A DNA stretch of 64,000 nucleotides, from contig CBFHVA010000002.1 in the NCBI GenBank assembly GCA_965659415.1, positions 1 through 64,000 of the forward strand. Direction: 5' to 3'. The position numbers were made by a program, and so were the translations under genes. The first letter of the stretch is position 1, and each line of letters opens with the position of its first letter. The notes under the pieces are model-generated. The model made no database searches. It worked only from the letters and a program-made list of their open reading frames with translations, and was not told the origin of the DNA. The DNA is from Phaeocystidibacter sp965659415 (GTDB lineage Bacteria; Bacteroidota; Bacteroidia; Flavobacteriales; Schleiferiaceae). Of the stretch, positions 34,926 to 43,830 are shown one piece after another.

Positions 34926-36281
34926 TTAAACCACTCCTTGATCCATCATAGCGTCGGCTACTTTTACAAAGCCGGCTAGGTTGGCACCTTTAACGTAATC
35001 TACGGTTCCGTCCTCACGGGTTCCGTATTTTACACAGGCTGCATGGATGTTCTTCATAATGTCGTGAAGTTTCTGATCTACCTCTTCACGGGTCCAGCTC
35101 ATGCGAAGGCTGTTCTGCGACATCTCCAAACCTGATGTAGCAACACCTCCTGCATTGGAAGCTTTTCCTGGAGAGAAAAGAATCTTCGCCGTATGGAACT
35201 CATGAACCGCTTCAGGTGTACAAGGCATGTTAGCACCTTCACCTACAGCCATGGTTCCATTGCTGAGAAGGGTCTTCGCATCGTCGCCGTTCAATTCATT
35301 CTGTGTTGCACATGGCAAGGCAATGTCACATTTGGTTCCCCAAGGTGTTTTGCCTTCTGTAAACGACGCACTGCTGTATTTGTCGGCATACTCCGAAATA
35401 CGACCTCTGCGGTTGTTCTTCAAATCCATGATGAAGGCCAACTTGTCGTTGTCAATTCCTTCTGAATCGTGTATAAAACCACCTGAATCAGACATTGTAA
35501 CCACTTTTGCGCCGAGCTGAATACACTTCTCAGCCGCAAACTGGGCTACGTTACCTGAACCAGAAATCACAACGGTTTTGCCTTCAAACGACTCACCTTT
35601 GGTGTTGAGCATTTCTTGTGCGAAGTAAACCGTACCGTAACCGGTAGCTTCCGGACGAATTAACGATCCACCCCAGTTGAGTCCTTTGCCGGTAAGCACG
35701 CCTGTAAATTCATTGCGGAGACGCTTGTACTGACCAAACATGTAACCGATTTCGCGACCACCTACACCGATGTCGCCAGCTGGCACATCCGTATCTGGAC
35801 CAATATGGCGCTGGAGCTCGGTCATGAAGCTCTGGCAAAAACGCATCACTTCATTGTCCGACTTACCCTTTGGGTTGAAATCAGAACCGCCCTTACCGCC
35901 GCCCATTGGCAACGTGGTTAGGGAATTCTTAAATACCTGCTCAAAGCCGAGGAACTTGAGTACCGACAAATTCACCGTTGGGTGAAAACGAAGTCCGCCT
36001 TTGTACGGACCGATTGCCGAGTTAAACTCAACGCGGTAACCACGGTTCACCTGAACATCGCCATTATCATCGGTCCATGGAACACGGAACATGATAACAC
36101 GTTCAGGCTCAACCATACGCTCGAGCACTTTTGCAGATTTGTACTTTGGATTTTCTTCGATGAATGGGATCACCGATTCAGCCACTTCTTCAACTGCCTG
36201 TAGAAATTCAGGTTCGTGGCCATTGCGAGCCTTTACGGATTCCATGAAGGCATCCACCAAGGCTTGGGTTTGTTGAGCCAT
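34926..36281 (-). CDS. gdhA: NADP-type glutamate dehydrogenase
   Basis: 451 residues, the size of hexameric class I GDH. The active-site block PMGGGKGGSDFNPKGKSD and the Rossmann motif VVISGSGNVAQFAAEK are present, as is VPAGDIGVGGREIGYM. It makes glutamate from 2-oxoglutarate and ammonium, the main nitrogen-assimilation or glutamate-catabolic step. A -7 element TACATTTG lies at 36336-36329 on its strand, giving a leader of about 40 nt. A terminator follows. Confidence 0.96.
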   Translation of the reverse strand: MAQQTQALVDAFMESVKARNGHEPEFLQAVEEVAESVIPFIEENPKYKSAKVLERMVEPERVIMFRVPWTDDNGDVQVNRGYRVEFNSAIGPYKGGLRFHPTVNLSVLKFLGFEQVFKNSLTTLPMGGGKGGSDFNPKGKSDNEVMRFCQSFMTELQRHIGPDTDVPAGDIGVGGREIGYMFGQYKRLRNEFTGVLTGKGLNWGGSLIRPEATGYGTVYFAQEMLNTKGESFEGKTVVISGSGNVAQFAAEKCIQLGAKVVTMSDSGGFIHDSEGIDNDKLAFIMDLKNNRRGRISEYADKYSSASFTEGKTPWGTKCDIALPCATQNELNGDDAKTLLSNGTMAVGEGANMPCTPEAVHEFHTAKILFSPGKASNAGGVATSGLEMSQNSLRMSWTREEVDQKLHDIMKNIHAACVKYGTREDGTVDYVKGANLAGFVKVADAMMDQGVV

Positions 36282-36390
36282 TTTTTTGACTGTGTTGGTT
36301 AAGCGTCTTTCAACGCGGATTCACAGGGCAAATGTACGGGAAAATTTGAGTTGAGGATGGTCGGATTATCAGACTATCAGACGGTATCGC

Positions 36391-36430
36391 TATATACCGT
36401 ACTCTAACCCTATATACCGTACTCTAACCC
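36391..36430. repeat. Two perfect tandem copies of a 20-bp unit
   Basis: The unit tatataccgtactctaaccc occurs at 36391-36410 and again at 36411-36430 without mismatch. It overlaps the last codons and stop of the four-helix-bundle gene and abuts a TCGGATTATCAGAC repeat at 36360-36385. The exact identity suggests a recent slip or duplication. Confidence 0.9.
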
Positions 36431-36771
36431 TTGAGTTGTTTATGGAATGCCCAAATCCTAGTTTTCAACCTGACCAATCGAGAACATAGCTCGATGAGCG
36501 TTTCAGGGTTTCCACATCCGGTTTCCTTTGCAATTGATAACTGACAGGCCAATTCTGCTGCGGATCCGAGCGAATACATCAGAAATCGCTTAAAGTCTTT
36601 ATTCGAAGATCGCTGGGCACCCTCTGCAATATTTGACGGTATGCTGATTGCCGTTTTGATAATGTGATTTGAAAACTCCAGTGGCCCCTTCCCCTTTACG
36701 GAATTTATGCAGTCAACCGCAATGGTGAAAGAGTCAGTATATATGTGCAATTTATGAATGTCATGTCCCAT
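36424..36771 (-). CDS. Four-helix-bundle protein (S23 / 23S rRNA intervening-sequence family)
   Basis: 115 residues. SFTIAVDCINSVKGKGPLEFSNHIIKTAISIPSNIAEGAQR followed by FLMYSLGSAAELACQL is the signature of this small family, found inside 23S rRNA intervening sequences in some bacteria and as stand-alone genes in many Bacteroidota. The biochemical role is not known. It is bounded on both sides by TCGGAT/ATCCGAC repeats, which suggests it sits on a small accessory island. A TATCTTTA box lies about 35 nt upstream. Confidence 0.9.
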   Translation of the reverse strand: MGHDIHKLHIYTDSFTIAVDCINSVKGKGPLEFSNHIIKTAISIPSNIAEGAQRSSNKDFKRFLMYSLGSAAELACQLSIAKETGCGNPETLIELCSRLVRLKTRIWAFHKQLKG

Positions 36772-36840
36772 TTTCAGCGAACATAAATAACCACTACTAC
36801 TTTAAAGATATTCAAACGTATACTTACGTTTACAATCGTC

Positions 36841-36932
36841 CAAGATGGACGGATTATGCCCACTTCCATAGTTTCCAACAACTGACCATCCGACCATCTG
36901 ATAATCCGACAATCCTATAGTCTGATAGTCTT
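36841..36932. repeat. ATCCGAC/TCTGAT repeat cluster
   Basis: Short alternating units such as ATCCGACCATCTGATAATCC and ATCCGACAATC, with TAGTCTGATAGTC, lie between the four-helix gene and thiL. They are the reverse-complement counterpart of the TCGGAT runs at 148-187 and 36358-36385. Confidence 0.6.
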
Positions 36933-36934
36933 CC

Positions 36935-36942
36935 TACCTTTG
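36935..36942 (+). promoter_or_regulatory. -7 promoter element of thiL
   Basis: TACCTTTG ending 4 nt (cacc) before the thiL ATG at 36947; predicts a leaderless transcript. Confidence 0.65.
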
Positions 36943-36946
36943 CACC

Positions 36947-37993
36947 ATGCTAGAAGACAAAAATCCACAGCGCACTTCCCTAGGGGAATTAGGAGAGTTC
37001 GGTTTGATCAATCATATCACCTCAAAGATTCCTTTGTACAACGATACCGTACTTGGGGTTGGTGATGACGCCGCCATCATTGATTCAAGAGAAGAGCAAA
37101 CGCTCGTTTCTTCAGATATGCTGGTTGAAGGTGTTCACTTCGATCTCAGCTATCAACCTTTGAAGCATCTTGGATACAAGGCGGCCGTTGTGAATTTTTC
37201 AGATATCTATGCCATGAACGGACAAGCTACACAGCTTACCGTTTCCATGGCCCTTTCCAATCGCTTTCCAGTGGAGGCCGTGGAAGAGCTTTACGCCGGA
37301 ATTCGCATGGCATGCGAGCGTTTCCATGTGGATTTAGTTGGTGGCGACACCACTTCTTCAACCTCGGGATTGATTCTGAGCTTGACCGTGATTGGAAAGC
37401 AAAAGGCCGAAAAAGTGGTGCGCCGTAGTGGAGCCCAAGCCAGCGATTTGATCGTTGTTTCTGGAGATTTAGGTGGCGCGTATATGGGTCTACAAGTTCT
37501 TGAACGCGAAAAGGCGGTTTTCAAGGAGAATCCTGAAATTCAACCTGATCTGCAAGGGAATGAGTACGTGTTGGAACGCCAGCTCAAGCCTGAAGCTCGA
37601 CAAGATGTGGTGAAAATCCTCGAAGAATTGAACGTGGTTCCTACTTCGATGATCGATATCTCTGATGGACTGTCTTCCGAGTTACTGCACATCTGTTCTT
37701 CATCAGAAAAAGGCTGTAGACTCTTCGAAGAAAAAATTCCAATCGACCCTACCGTTTATGATCTTTGTGAAGAGTTCAATTTGAACACTACCACTGTTGC
37801 GCTAAATGGAGGTGAAGATTATGAGCTGCTTTTCACGGTGAAGTTGGAAGACTTCGATAAAATCAAGGGCAATCCGAACTTGACGGTTATTGGTCACATT
37901 ACGGAAGATGAAAATCGCTACCTCGTTACCCGCGACAACAATGCCATTGAACTGACCGCCCAAGGTTGGAATCCACTAAAGGAAGAAGAATAA
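36947..37993 (+). CDS. thiL: Thiamine-monophosphate kinase
   Basis: 348 residues. The N-terminus carries LGEFGLINHI and the Mg-ATP motif GVGDDAAIID; the middle has VGGDTTSS, and ISDGLSSEL and GGEDYELLF follow, all ThiL hallmarks (AIRS superfamily). It phosphorylates thiamine monophosphate to the cofactor thiamine diphosphate. No other thi genes are nearby. A GNAT gene follows 15 nt later and is likely co-transcribed. Confidence 0.96.
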   Translation: MLEDKNPQRTSLGELGEFGLINHITSKIPLYNDTVLGVGDDAAIIDSREEQTLVSSDMLVEGVHFDLSYQPLKHLGYKAAVVNFSDIYAMNGQATQLTVSMALSNRFPVEAVEELYAGIRMACERFHVDLVGGDTTSSTSGLILSLTVIGKQKAEKVVRRSGAQASDLIVVSGDLGGAYMGLQVLEREKAVFKENPEIQPDLQGNEYVLERQLKPEARQDVVKILEELNVVPTSMIDISDGLSSELLHICSSSEKGCRLFEEKIPIDPTVYDLCEEFNLNTTTVALNGGEDYELLFTVKLEDFDKIKGNPNLTVIGHITEDENRYLVTRDNNAIELTAQGWNPLKEEE

Positions 37994-38008
37994 ATTCATG
38001 CTGAAATT

Positions 38009-38488
38009 GTGAACTACTCCATCTGTGAAATACAGGCAACAGACAACGCCCAGGTAGCGCGGATGATTCGCGAGGTATTCGACGAGCACAACGCCGAAAC
38101 CAAAGGCACGGTTTACTCAGACCCCACCACTGATCAGCTGTACGAGGTTTTTCAACACGACAAATCGGTTTTCTATGTGGCAATTGTAGATGGTGAAATC
38201 GTAGGCAGCTGCGGCGTTTACCCTACCGAAGGTTTACCGGATAATTGTGTGGAACTCGTCAAATTCTACATCCTCTCCAAAGCCAGAGGGAAAGGTATTG
38301 GTAAGGAATTGATGGAACGCTCAACCCGATCAGCGAAAGGTTTTGGATATACACAACTATACCTAGAAAGCCTACCTGTTTTTGCCAAAGCCGTACGCAT
38401 CTATGAAAAGCAAGGTTTCATCCCACTGGATTCACCCATGAGTATGGAGCACCCAGGATGTAATCTCTGGTTCTTGAAAGAGCTATAG
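38009..38488 (+). CDS. GNAT-family N-acetyltransferase
   Basis: 159 residues from a GTG. The acetyl-CoA motif A is FYILSKARGKGIGKELMERS (R-G-K-G-I-G), preceded by a VGSCGVYP strand and followed by YLESLPVFAKAVRIYEKQGF. The acceptor cannot be predicted. It follows thiL by 15 nt. Confidence 0.88.
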   Translation: MNYSICEIQATDNAQVARMIREVFDEHNAETKGTVYSDPTTDQLYEVFQHDKSVFYVAIVDGEIVGSCGVYPTEGLPDNCVELVKFYILSKARGKGIGKELMERSTRSAKGFGYTQLYLESLPVFAKAVRIYEKQGFIPLDSPMSMEHPGCNLWFLKEL

Positions 38489-38505
38489 CCCTGCTTGCAT
38501 TTGAG

Positions 38506-38513
38506 TACCTTTC
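38506..38513 (+). promoter_or_regulatory. -7-like element of the serine hydrolase gene
   Basis: TACCTTTC, one base off TAnnTTTG, ending 4 nt (aaac) before ATG 38518; same geometry as uvrC and thiL. Confidence 0.45.
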
Positions 38514-38517
38514 AAAC

Positions 38518-39957
38518 ATGAAAAAAGTACTCGCCTACACCTTGCTCATCTTTTCTATTGCCAGTTGTGCTCAACCGGCTGATTCCTCCCCAAATGGTTA
38601 TATCCCCTACCATCTGACCGAAGCGTATCGCGAAGCAGGTACGGAACCCATTTACCGTCCACTCGACGAACGCATGGCTGAACTCAACGTTCAGGGTTTG
38701 AATATAGTGGTGCTTTCAAATGGCGAGATTGATTGGAATTTTTCGTCAGGGTATAGAGATCGCGAAGAATCCACGAGGGTTAACGCTCAAACCCTCTTTC
38801 AAGCTGCCTCTATTTCCAAACCCATTACGGGAATAGGCGTATTGAAGCTCGTTCAAGACGGTAAACTCGACCTCGATACAGACATAAATGAATATCTCAC
38901 CAGCTGGACTTTACCAAAGAACAAGTTCACAGATTCATCCAAGGTCACGCTAAGAAAACTACTCAGTCATGCGGCTGGCATCACCGTTCAAGGTTTTCCG
39001 GGTTATGCAGATGGCACCGAAATGCCGTCGACCTTGGAAGTATTGAATGGCGATGGAAACACTCCAACGATTGAAGTTGACACTGTGCCTGGAGCCCTTT
39101 GGCGCTATTCCGGCGGTGGCTATGTCATTATTCAGCAGGTCATTGAAGATGTTACGGGCATGCCGTTCATTCAGTTTATGGATGAGCAAATTCTTCCGAA
39201 TCTAGGAATGAGCAACAGCACGTTTACCCAGCCCATTGCTGAACGTTATCGATCTAATTTCAGTAAGGCCTATCACGGAAATGGAATGGAGTATGAAGGC
39301 GGTTGGCACAATTACCCTGAAGCAGCTCCTGCGGGTTTATGGACAACCGGGGAAGATCTAGCACATTATATCCAATTCGTTCATCGCGTTTATACGGATT
39401 CACTCACATCGGATTTCTTCGACAAATCACTCATTGAAGAAATGCTAACGCCTTACGGTGAAGATGCCATTTGGGGCTTAGGCCCCGCGTTGGAGTATCA
39501 AGGTGATACCCTGAGAATGCAACATGGAGGCAAGAACGCCGGTTTCTCCAATATTTTCATGTCTTATCCAGCCTATGGACACGCCGTGATTGTCATGACC
39601 AACTCGGATAATGGCACGGTGCTCAGGAATGAAATTATGCGCTCGGTATCTGATTATTATGACTGGAATGCAGCCCAGCAAGAAGACGTTGAGCGCTTCA
39701 ATTTATCGGATGACCAAAAGCAGATGGTGGCTGGAACCTACCTAATGGAAGATGGGAATGGTTACAGCGTGGATCTCGTTTGGGAAAACGGCACAATCCG
39801 AATTGACGATGGACGCGATCAAACGCGAGAGGCCATCATTCCTGTTTCTGAAACTCGATTCCTCGATTTATCCGATGGAGATGAGCTGGTATTCCCGGAT
39901 GGCATTGAAGCGGGTAAGTTTGTTTGGAATGGGTATTACGTCTTTTACCGTCAGTAA
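38518..39957 (+). CDS. Beta-lactamase-fold serine hydrolase, lipoprotein
   Basis: 479 residues. Lipoprotein signal MKKVLAYTLLIFSIASC (lipobox IASC). The class C / DD-peptidase fold motifs are S98-I-S-K101, Y197-S-G in place of YxN, and HGG in MQHGGKNAGF. A C-terminal lipocalin-like or beta segment (about 400-479) follows the hydrolase domain. The family includes esterases, D-aminopeptidases and penicillin-binding-protein relatives, so the substrate is open; antibiotic hydrolysis is not implied. Confidence 0.88.
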   Translation: MKKVLAYTLLIFSIASCAQPADSSPNGYIPYHLTEAYREAGTEPIYRPLDERMAELNVQGLNIVVLSNGEIDWNFSSGYRDREESTRVNAQTLFQAASISKPITGIGVLKLVQDGKLDLDTDINEYLTSWTLPKNKFTDSSKVTLRKLLSHAAGITVQGFPGYADGTEMPSTLEVLNGDGNTPTIEVDTVPGALWRYSGGGYVIIQQVIEDVTGMPFIQFMDEQILPNLGMSNSTFTQPIAERYRSNFSKAYHGNGMEYEGGWHNYPEAAPAGLWTTGEDLAHYIQFVHRVYTDSLTSDFFDKSLIEEMLTPYGEDAIWGLGPALEYQGDTLRMQHGGKNAGFSNIFMSYPAYGHAVIVMTNSDNGTVLRNEIMRSVSDYYDWNAAQQEDVERFNLSDDQKQMVAGTYLMEDGNGYSVDLVWENGTIRIDDGRDQTREAIIPVSETRFLDLSDGDELVFPDGIEAGKFVWNGYYVFYRQ

Positions 39958-39963
39958 GGAGAT

Positions 39964-40683
39964 CTACAAATCCCAAACCACGGTCACTTGCGCTCCTTGG
40001 TTCGAATAATAGCCCAAAAGACCCAAGTTATCCCATTGATCCAGGAAGGCCAGCTCAACAGCTACTTGATCATTAAGACGATAGCCTGCGCCGATGTATA
40101 TCCAGTTTCTATCGTAGCTGCTCACGTGAATACCCTCGTTCACATTTACCCATAACTCATCGAAAATGTGAGCGTACCACCTATCACTTAAATTCACTTT
40201 GGCCGTAAGGCGGTAACGAAATCTATTTCGGTAAACCACAGGAATGTCTTCATCATCTTGGTTGGGTTGCACCTGAATCCAACGGTGTTCCAAGCGCAAG
40301 CGGTGACTAAATTCCAAGAATGACCAAGGTGAGTGACTCAAAGTTACCTGCTCCCAAATATTGTGTTCATTCAACGTTGCACCTACGTCGAAAACGCCAT
40401 GGGGTGCTGTCCGTATGTACGAATATCCAAAGCTAGCCACGAACCCCGGTGCGGCGTGATAATCTACCCATGGACGCAACAGTAACTGCTTTTGCTCTGC
40501 AAATACATCATGTCTACGCAAGTGAAATTCATTGCCTACCGTCCATTTATCGTTGATGTCGTATTTGTTCAATAGCAAAAACCACATTTCGGTTCCGGTG
40601 TAAACCGTCGGCTCAGATATCTGTTGTGCAGATACAAAATGTGAGGTAAGTAAGGAAAAGAGAATCAGTGTCGTCTTCTTCAT
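39964..40683 (-). CDS. DUF2490 outer-membrane protein
   Basis: 239 residues from ATG 40683 (MKKTTLILFSLLTSHFVSAQ is the signal peptide); a longer frame to 40767 has no sense before it and crosses the divergent flavodoxin-like gene. The mature part, with EFHLRRHDVFAEQKQLLLRP, RLRLEHRW and RFRYRL, has the alternating strands of DUF2490 barrels. It converges with the serine hydrolase gene, with 6 nt between the stops. Function unknown. Confidence 0.83.
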   Translation of the reverse strand: MKKTTLILFSLLTSHFVSAQQISEPTVYTGTEMWFLLLNKYDINDKWTVGNEFHLRRHDVFAEQKQLLLRPWVDYHAAPGFVASFGYSYIRTAPHGVFDVGATLNEHNIWEQVTLSHSPWSFLEFSHRLRLEHRWIQVQPNQDDEDIPVVYRNRFRYRLTAKVNLSDRWYAHIFDELWVNVNEGIHVSSYDRNWIYIGAGYRLNDQVAVELAFLDQWDNLGLLGYYSNQGAQVTVVWDL

Positions 40684-40716
40684 TGCTTTATCTTTCACTA
40701 TCCAATTTGAACCAGC

Positions 40717-41265
40717 ATGCATATATCCATTATTTCTGGATCCAACCGCACGGGCAGAATGAGCCACAAAGTTGCGGAATACTTTGAAAAGATGTTAAAC
40801 GAGCGTCCAGAGGTTACGAAAGTGACGCTCCTCGATGTTCACAAATACAATCTCCCCGTTCTAGAAGAACGCCGTGGCCGTTGGGATGCAGCTCCGCCAG
40901 AAGTAGAGGAATTCGGAAAAGCGCTCGACGAAACCGATGGACTCATCGTAGTGACTCCGGAGTACAACGGCGGCATGGCGGGAAGCTTGAAAAATGCCCT
41001 CGATTACTATCGAAAGGAGTTCGACCATATGCCCATGACCGCAGTTACAGTAAGCAGCGGAGGGTTCGGAGGCGCCCATGCGCTACACCAACTTTGGTTC
41101 TGGATGCAGTATGTAGGTGGAATCGTTTCACCACAAAAAATGCTCGTGAGTCATGTGAATGACGTTTTTGACGAAACTGGAATTGCCGTTGATGAACGAT
41201 TCATCAGAAATAGCGGTAAAACTATGGACGATCTCATTTGGCTCACTCAGAAAATCAAAGGTTAA
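40717..41265 (+). CDS. NADPH-dependent FMN reductase (NAD(P)H:quinone/azo reductase-like)
   Basis: 182 residues with flavodoxin fold: phosphate-binding SGSNRTGRMSH, then VVTPEYNGGMAGSLKNALDY, the signature of the FMN_red family, and SSGGFGGAHALHQLW. It would reduce flavins or quinones with NAD(P)H in the cytoplasm. TATCTTTC at 40689-40696 may be its -7 box. It is divergent from the DUF2490 gene and followed 40 nt later by the helicase gene. Confidence 0.92.
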   Translation: MHISIISGSNRTGRMSHKVAEYFEKMLNERPEVTKVTLLDVHKYNLPVLEERRGRWDAAPPEVEEFGKALDETDGLIVVTPEYNGGMAGSLKNALDYYRKEFDHMPMTAVTVSSGGFGGAHALHQLWFWMQYVGGIVSPQKMLVSHVNDVFDETGIAVDERFIRNSGKTMDDLIWLTQKIKG

Positions 41266-41305
41266 CGCTCAAACATTTCCCAAATATTTCGGTATTTGAA
41301 AAGAG

Positions 41306-43738
41306 ATGAGCGAGTCTGTACAGAATAGTGCCGAACAGTGGTTTGCTTCGATGAACTGGGAGTCATTTCCCTTTCAACGCGAAGCTTGGAAAGCATATGC
41401 CAATGGCAAAAGCGGTTTGGTAAATGCCCCCACAGGAAGCGGCAAAACCTACAGCCTATTACTCCCAGCTCTACTAGCTGCATCAACCCAAAAAAAAGGT
41501 GTCAAGCTGATATGGATTACACCCATTCGGGCGCTATCCAAGGAAATAGAACAGGCCTCCAAAAGAGCCGTAGAAGGATTGAAATTATCCTGGGAAGTAG
41601 GGGTGCGAACCGGCGACACTTCTCAAAAAGAAAAGCAACGGCAGCGTACTGCCCTTCCTGACTTACTCATCACGACTCCTGAAAGTTTGCATTTGCTTCT
41701 TTCTCAAAAAAAAGCCGCACATCTCTTCAGGAATCTAGAAGCCATTGTAGTGGACGAATGGCATGAATTACTCGGAAGCAAAAGAGCGGTTCAGGTTGAG
41801 TTGGCTATGGCGCGACTCAAAACTTGGCATCCCAATTTGCGCACGTGGGGCATTTCCGCCACCATTGGCAATATGGATGAAGCCATGCAAGTGCTGATGG
41901 GCACAACCAAGAGAAAGAAGAAACCGGTTGTTATCAAGGCCCATCACGAAAAGAAAATTGAAGTAGTAAGCATCCTCCCCGATCACATCGAAGAGCTTCC
42001 ATGGGCAGGGCATCTCGGCATCCGCATGCTGGAGAAAGTGATTCCTATCATCAAGGAGAGCAAGAGCTGTTTGATTTTTACCAATACCCGTTCTCAGGCC
42101 GAAATTTGGTACCAGCGCATCCTCGATGTAGCTCCAGAAATGGCCGGCTGGATTGGCATGCACCACGGCAGCATCAGCAAAGAGCTTAGGCATTGGGTGG
42201 AAGACGCGCTGCACAAAGGCGACTTAAAGGCGGTGGTTTGTACCTCGAGTTTGGATTTGGGAGTAGACTTTCGTCCTGTGGAAACCATCATTCAAATTGG
42301 GAGTCCGAAGGGCGTGGCTCGTTTCATTCAGCGAGCCGGGCGCTCAGGTCACCAACCTGGAGCTACGAGTCGAATTTATTTCGTGCCAACCCACTCCTTG
42401 GAATTATTAGAGGCAGCAGCACTCCGAGCAGCCATCGAAGAAAAGGTCATTGAAAATCGAATGCCTTATTTGCGCTCGGTAGATGTGCTCTTGCAATGGC
42501 TTGTTACCCTTGCTGTGGGTGAAGGTTTTTATGCAGATAAGCTCCTAGAGGAAGTGCGCTCTACCATGAGTTTTAATTCGATTTCTGATGAGGAATGGCA
42601 ATGGTGTTTGAACTTTGTGACACATGGTGGTGAGCCTCTCGAGGGGTACGATGAGTTCCACAAAGTAGAAATTGAACCCGATGGGCTGCATATCGTAAAA
42701 AGCAAAAGAGTTTCATTCCGCCATCGCCTCAGCATGGGAACTATTGTGTCTGATGGACTATTGCAAGTAAAAATGGTGGGCGGTGGTTTCCTCGGAACCA
42801 TCGAAGAGTACTTTATTTCGAGGTTAAGTCCGGGGGATGTGTTCTGGTTTGCTGGCCGAAACTTGGAGTTGGTTGAAGTGAAAGGCATGTCCGTAAAAGC
42901 CAAAAAAACGACTCGAAAAGCGGGTGCAGTTCCGAGTTGGCAGGGAGGTCGGATGCCTTTGAGTGCACAGCTAGGGGCCATGTTGCGAACGAAGATGGGT
43001 GAGGCCTACATTCCAAAAACCACTACTGCACATTTCGATCCCGAGCTGCAGATGATTCAACCCCTGATTGAACTTCAAGCCGAAAGGTCCATAGTGCCCA
43101 GTGATCGGCAGCTACTCATTGAGTATTTCAAAAGCGAAGAAGGCCATCACCTCTTTGTTTATCCTTTTGAAGGCCGATTGGTGCATCAAGGCATCGCCGC
43201 ATTGCTGGCCTATCGAGTGAGTTTGTTCAGTCCTATTACCTTCAGTATAGCCATGAATGATTACGGCTTCGAACTACTGAGCGACCAACCCATTCCCATC
43301 CAAGATGCCATTGATTCCGACATTTTTAGTTTACAGGACTTGCGAGAAGATATTCAAGCGAGCGTGAACGAGACCGAAATGGCACGAAGGAAGTTCAGAG
43401 ATATTGCCCACATCGCGGGATTGGTCTTTGGCGGATATCCTGGAAAGCCCGCGAAAATACGGCACATTCAAGCCAATTCGCAGCTCTTCTTCAATGTGTT
43501 TTTAGAAGATGAGCCTAATAATCTGCTGCTCTTACAAGCTTATGAGGAAGTCCACACCTTTGAATTGGAAGAGGCTCGAATGCGAGAAGGCTTGGAGCGG
43601 ATAGCGAAACAAGAAATCCAGCTAAAGTTCATTCAACACCCCACCCCACTATCCTTTCCAATTATGGTGGATCGCTTAAGAGAGAAAATGTCCACTGAAA
43701 AATTGGCCGACCAAGTGAAGCGAATGCAAGAGTGGTGA
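41306..43738 (+). CDS. Lhr-like DEXH helicase (ligase-associated DNA damage response type)
   Basis: 810 residues. Walker A is NAPTGSGKTYS, the DExH box VVDEWHELLG, motif III SATIGN and motif VI QRAGRSGHQPG. A long C-terminal winged-helix/beta-barrel region (about 380-810) follows, as in Lhr-core proteins. The sequence matches the group usually encoded with an ATP-dependent DNA ligase, an exonuclease and a metallophosphoesterase. None of those partners is next to it here. It is a 3'-5' helicase presumed to act in DNA repair. Confidence 0.92.
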   Translation: MSESVQNSAEQWFASMNWESFPFQREAWKAYANGKSGLVNAPTGSGKTYSLLLPALLAASTQKKGVKLIWITPIRALSKEIEQASKRAVEGLKLSWEVGVRTGDTSQKEKQRQRTALPDLLITTPESLHLLLSQKKAAHLFRNLEAIVVDEWHELLGSKRAVQVELAMARLKTWHPNLRTWGISATIGNMDEAMQVLMGTTKRKKKPVVIKAHHEKKIEVVSILPDHIEELPWAGHLGIRMLEKVIPIIKESKSCLIFTNTRSQAEIWYQRILDVAPEMAGWIGMHHGSISKELRHWVEDALHKGDLKAVVCTSSLDLGVDFRPVETIIQIGSPKGVARFIQRAGRSGHQPGATSRIYFVPTHSLELLEAAALRAAIEEKVIENRMPYLRSVDVLLQWLVTLAVGEGFYADKLLEEVRSTMSFNSISDEEWQWCLNFVTHGGEPLEGYDEFHKVEIEPDGLHIVKSKRVSFRHRLSMGTIVSDGLLQVKMVGGGFLGTIEEYFISRLSPGDVFWFAGRNLELVEVKGMSVKAKKTTRKAGAVPSWQGGRMPLSAQLGAMLRTKMGEAYIPKTTTAHFDPELQMIQPLIELQAERSIVPSDRQLLIEYFKSEEGHHLFVYPFEGRLVHQGIAALLAYRVSLFSPITFSIAMNDYGFELLSDQPIPIQDAIDSDIFSLQDLREDIQASVNETEMARRKFRDIAHIAGLVFGGYPGKPAKIRHIQANSQLFFNVFLEDEPNNLLLLQAYEEVHTFELEEARMREGLERIAKQEIQLKFIQHPTPLSFPIMVDRLREKMSTEKLADQVKRMQEW

Positions 43739-43830
43739 AATCACATTCCGAAAACTTTAGCGAAATTCGTTGCGTCTTTTACCAATAACCCGCATGATGC
43801 GTCCTATTCTTCGCTTCATTATGCTCTTTG

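Noticed and set aside
42529..42981. 150-residue minus-strand frame
   Set aside because: Lies within the DEXH helicase gene; no start context or homology.
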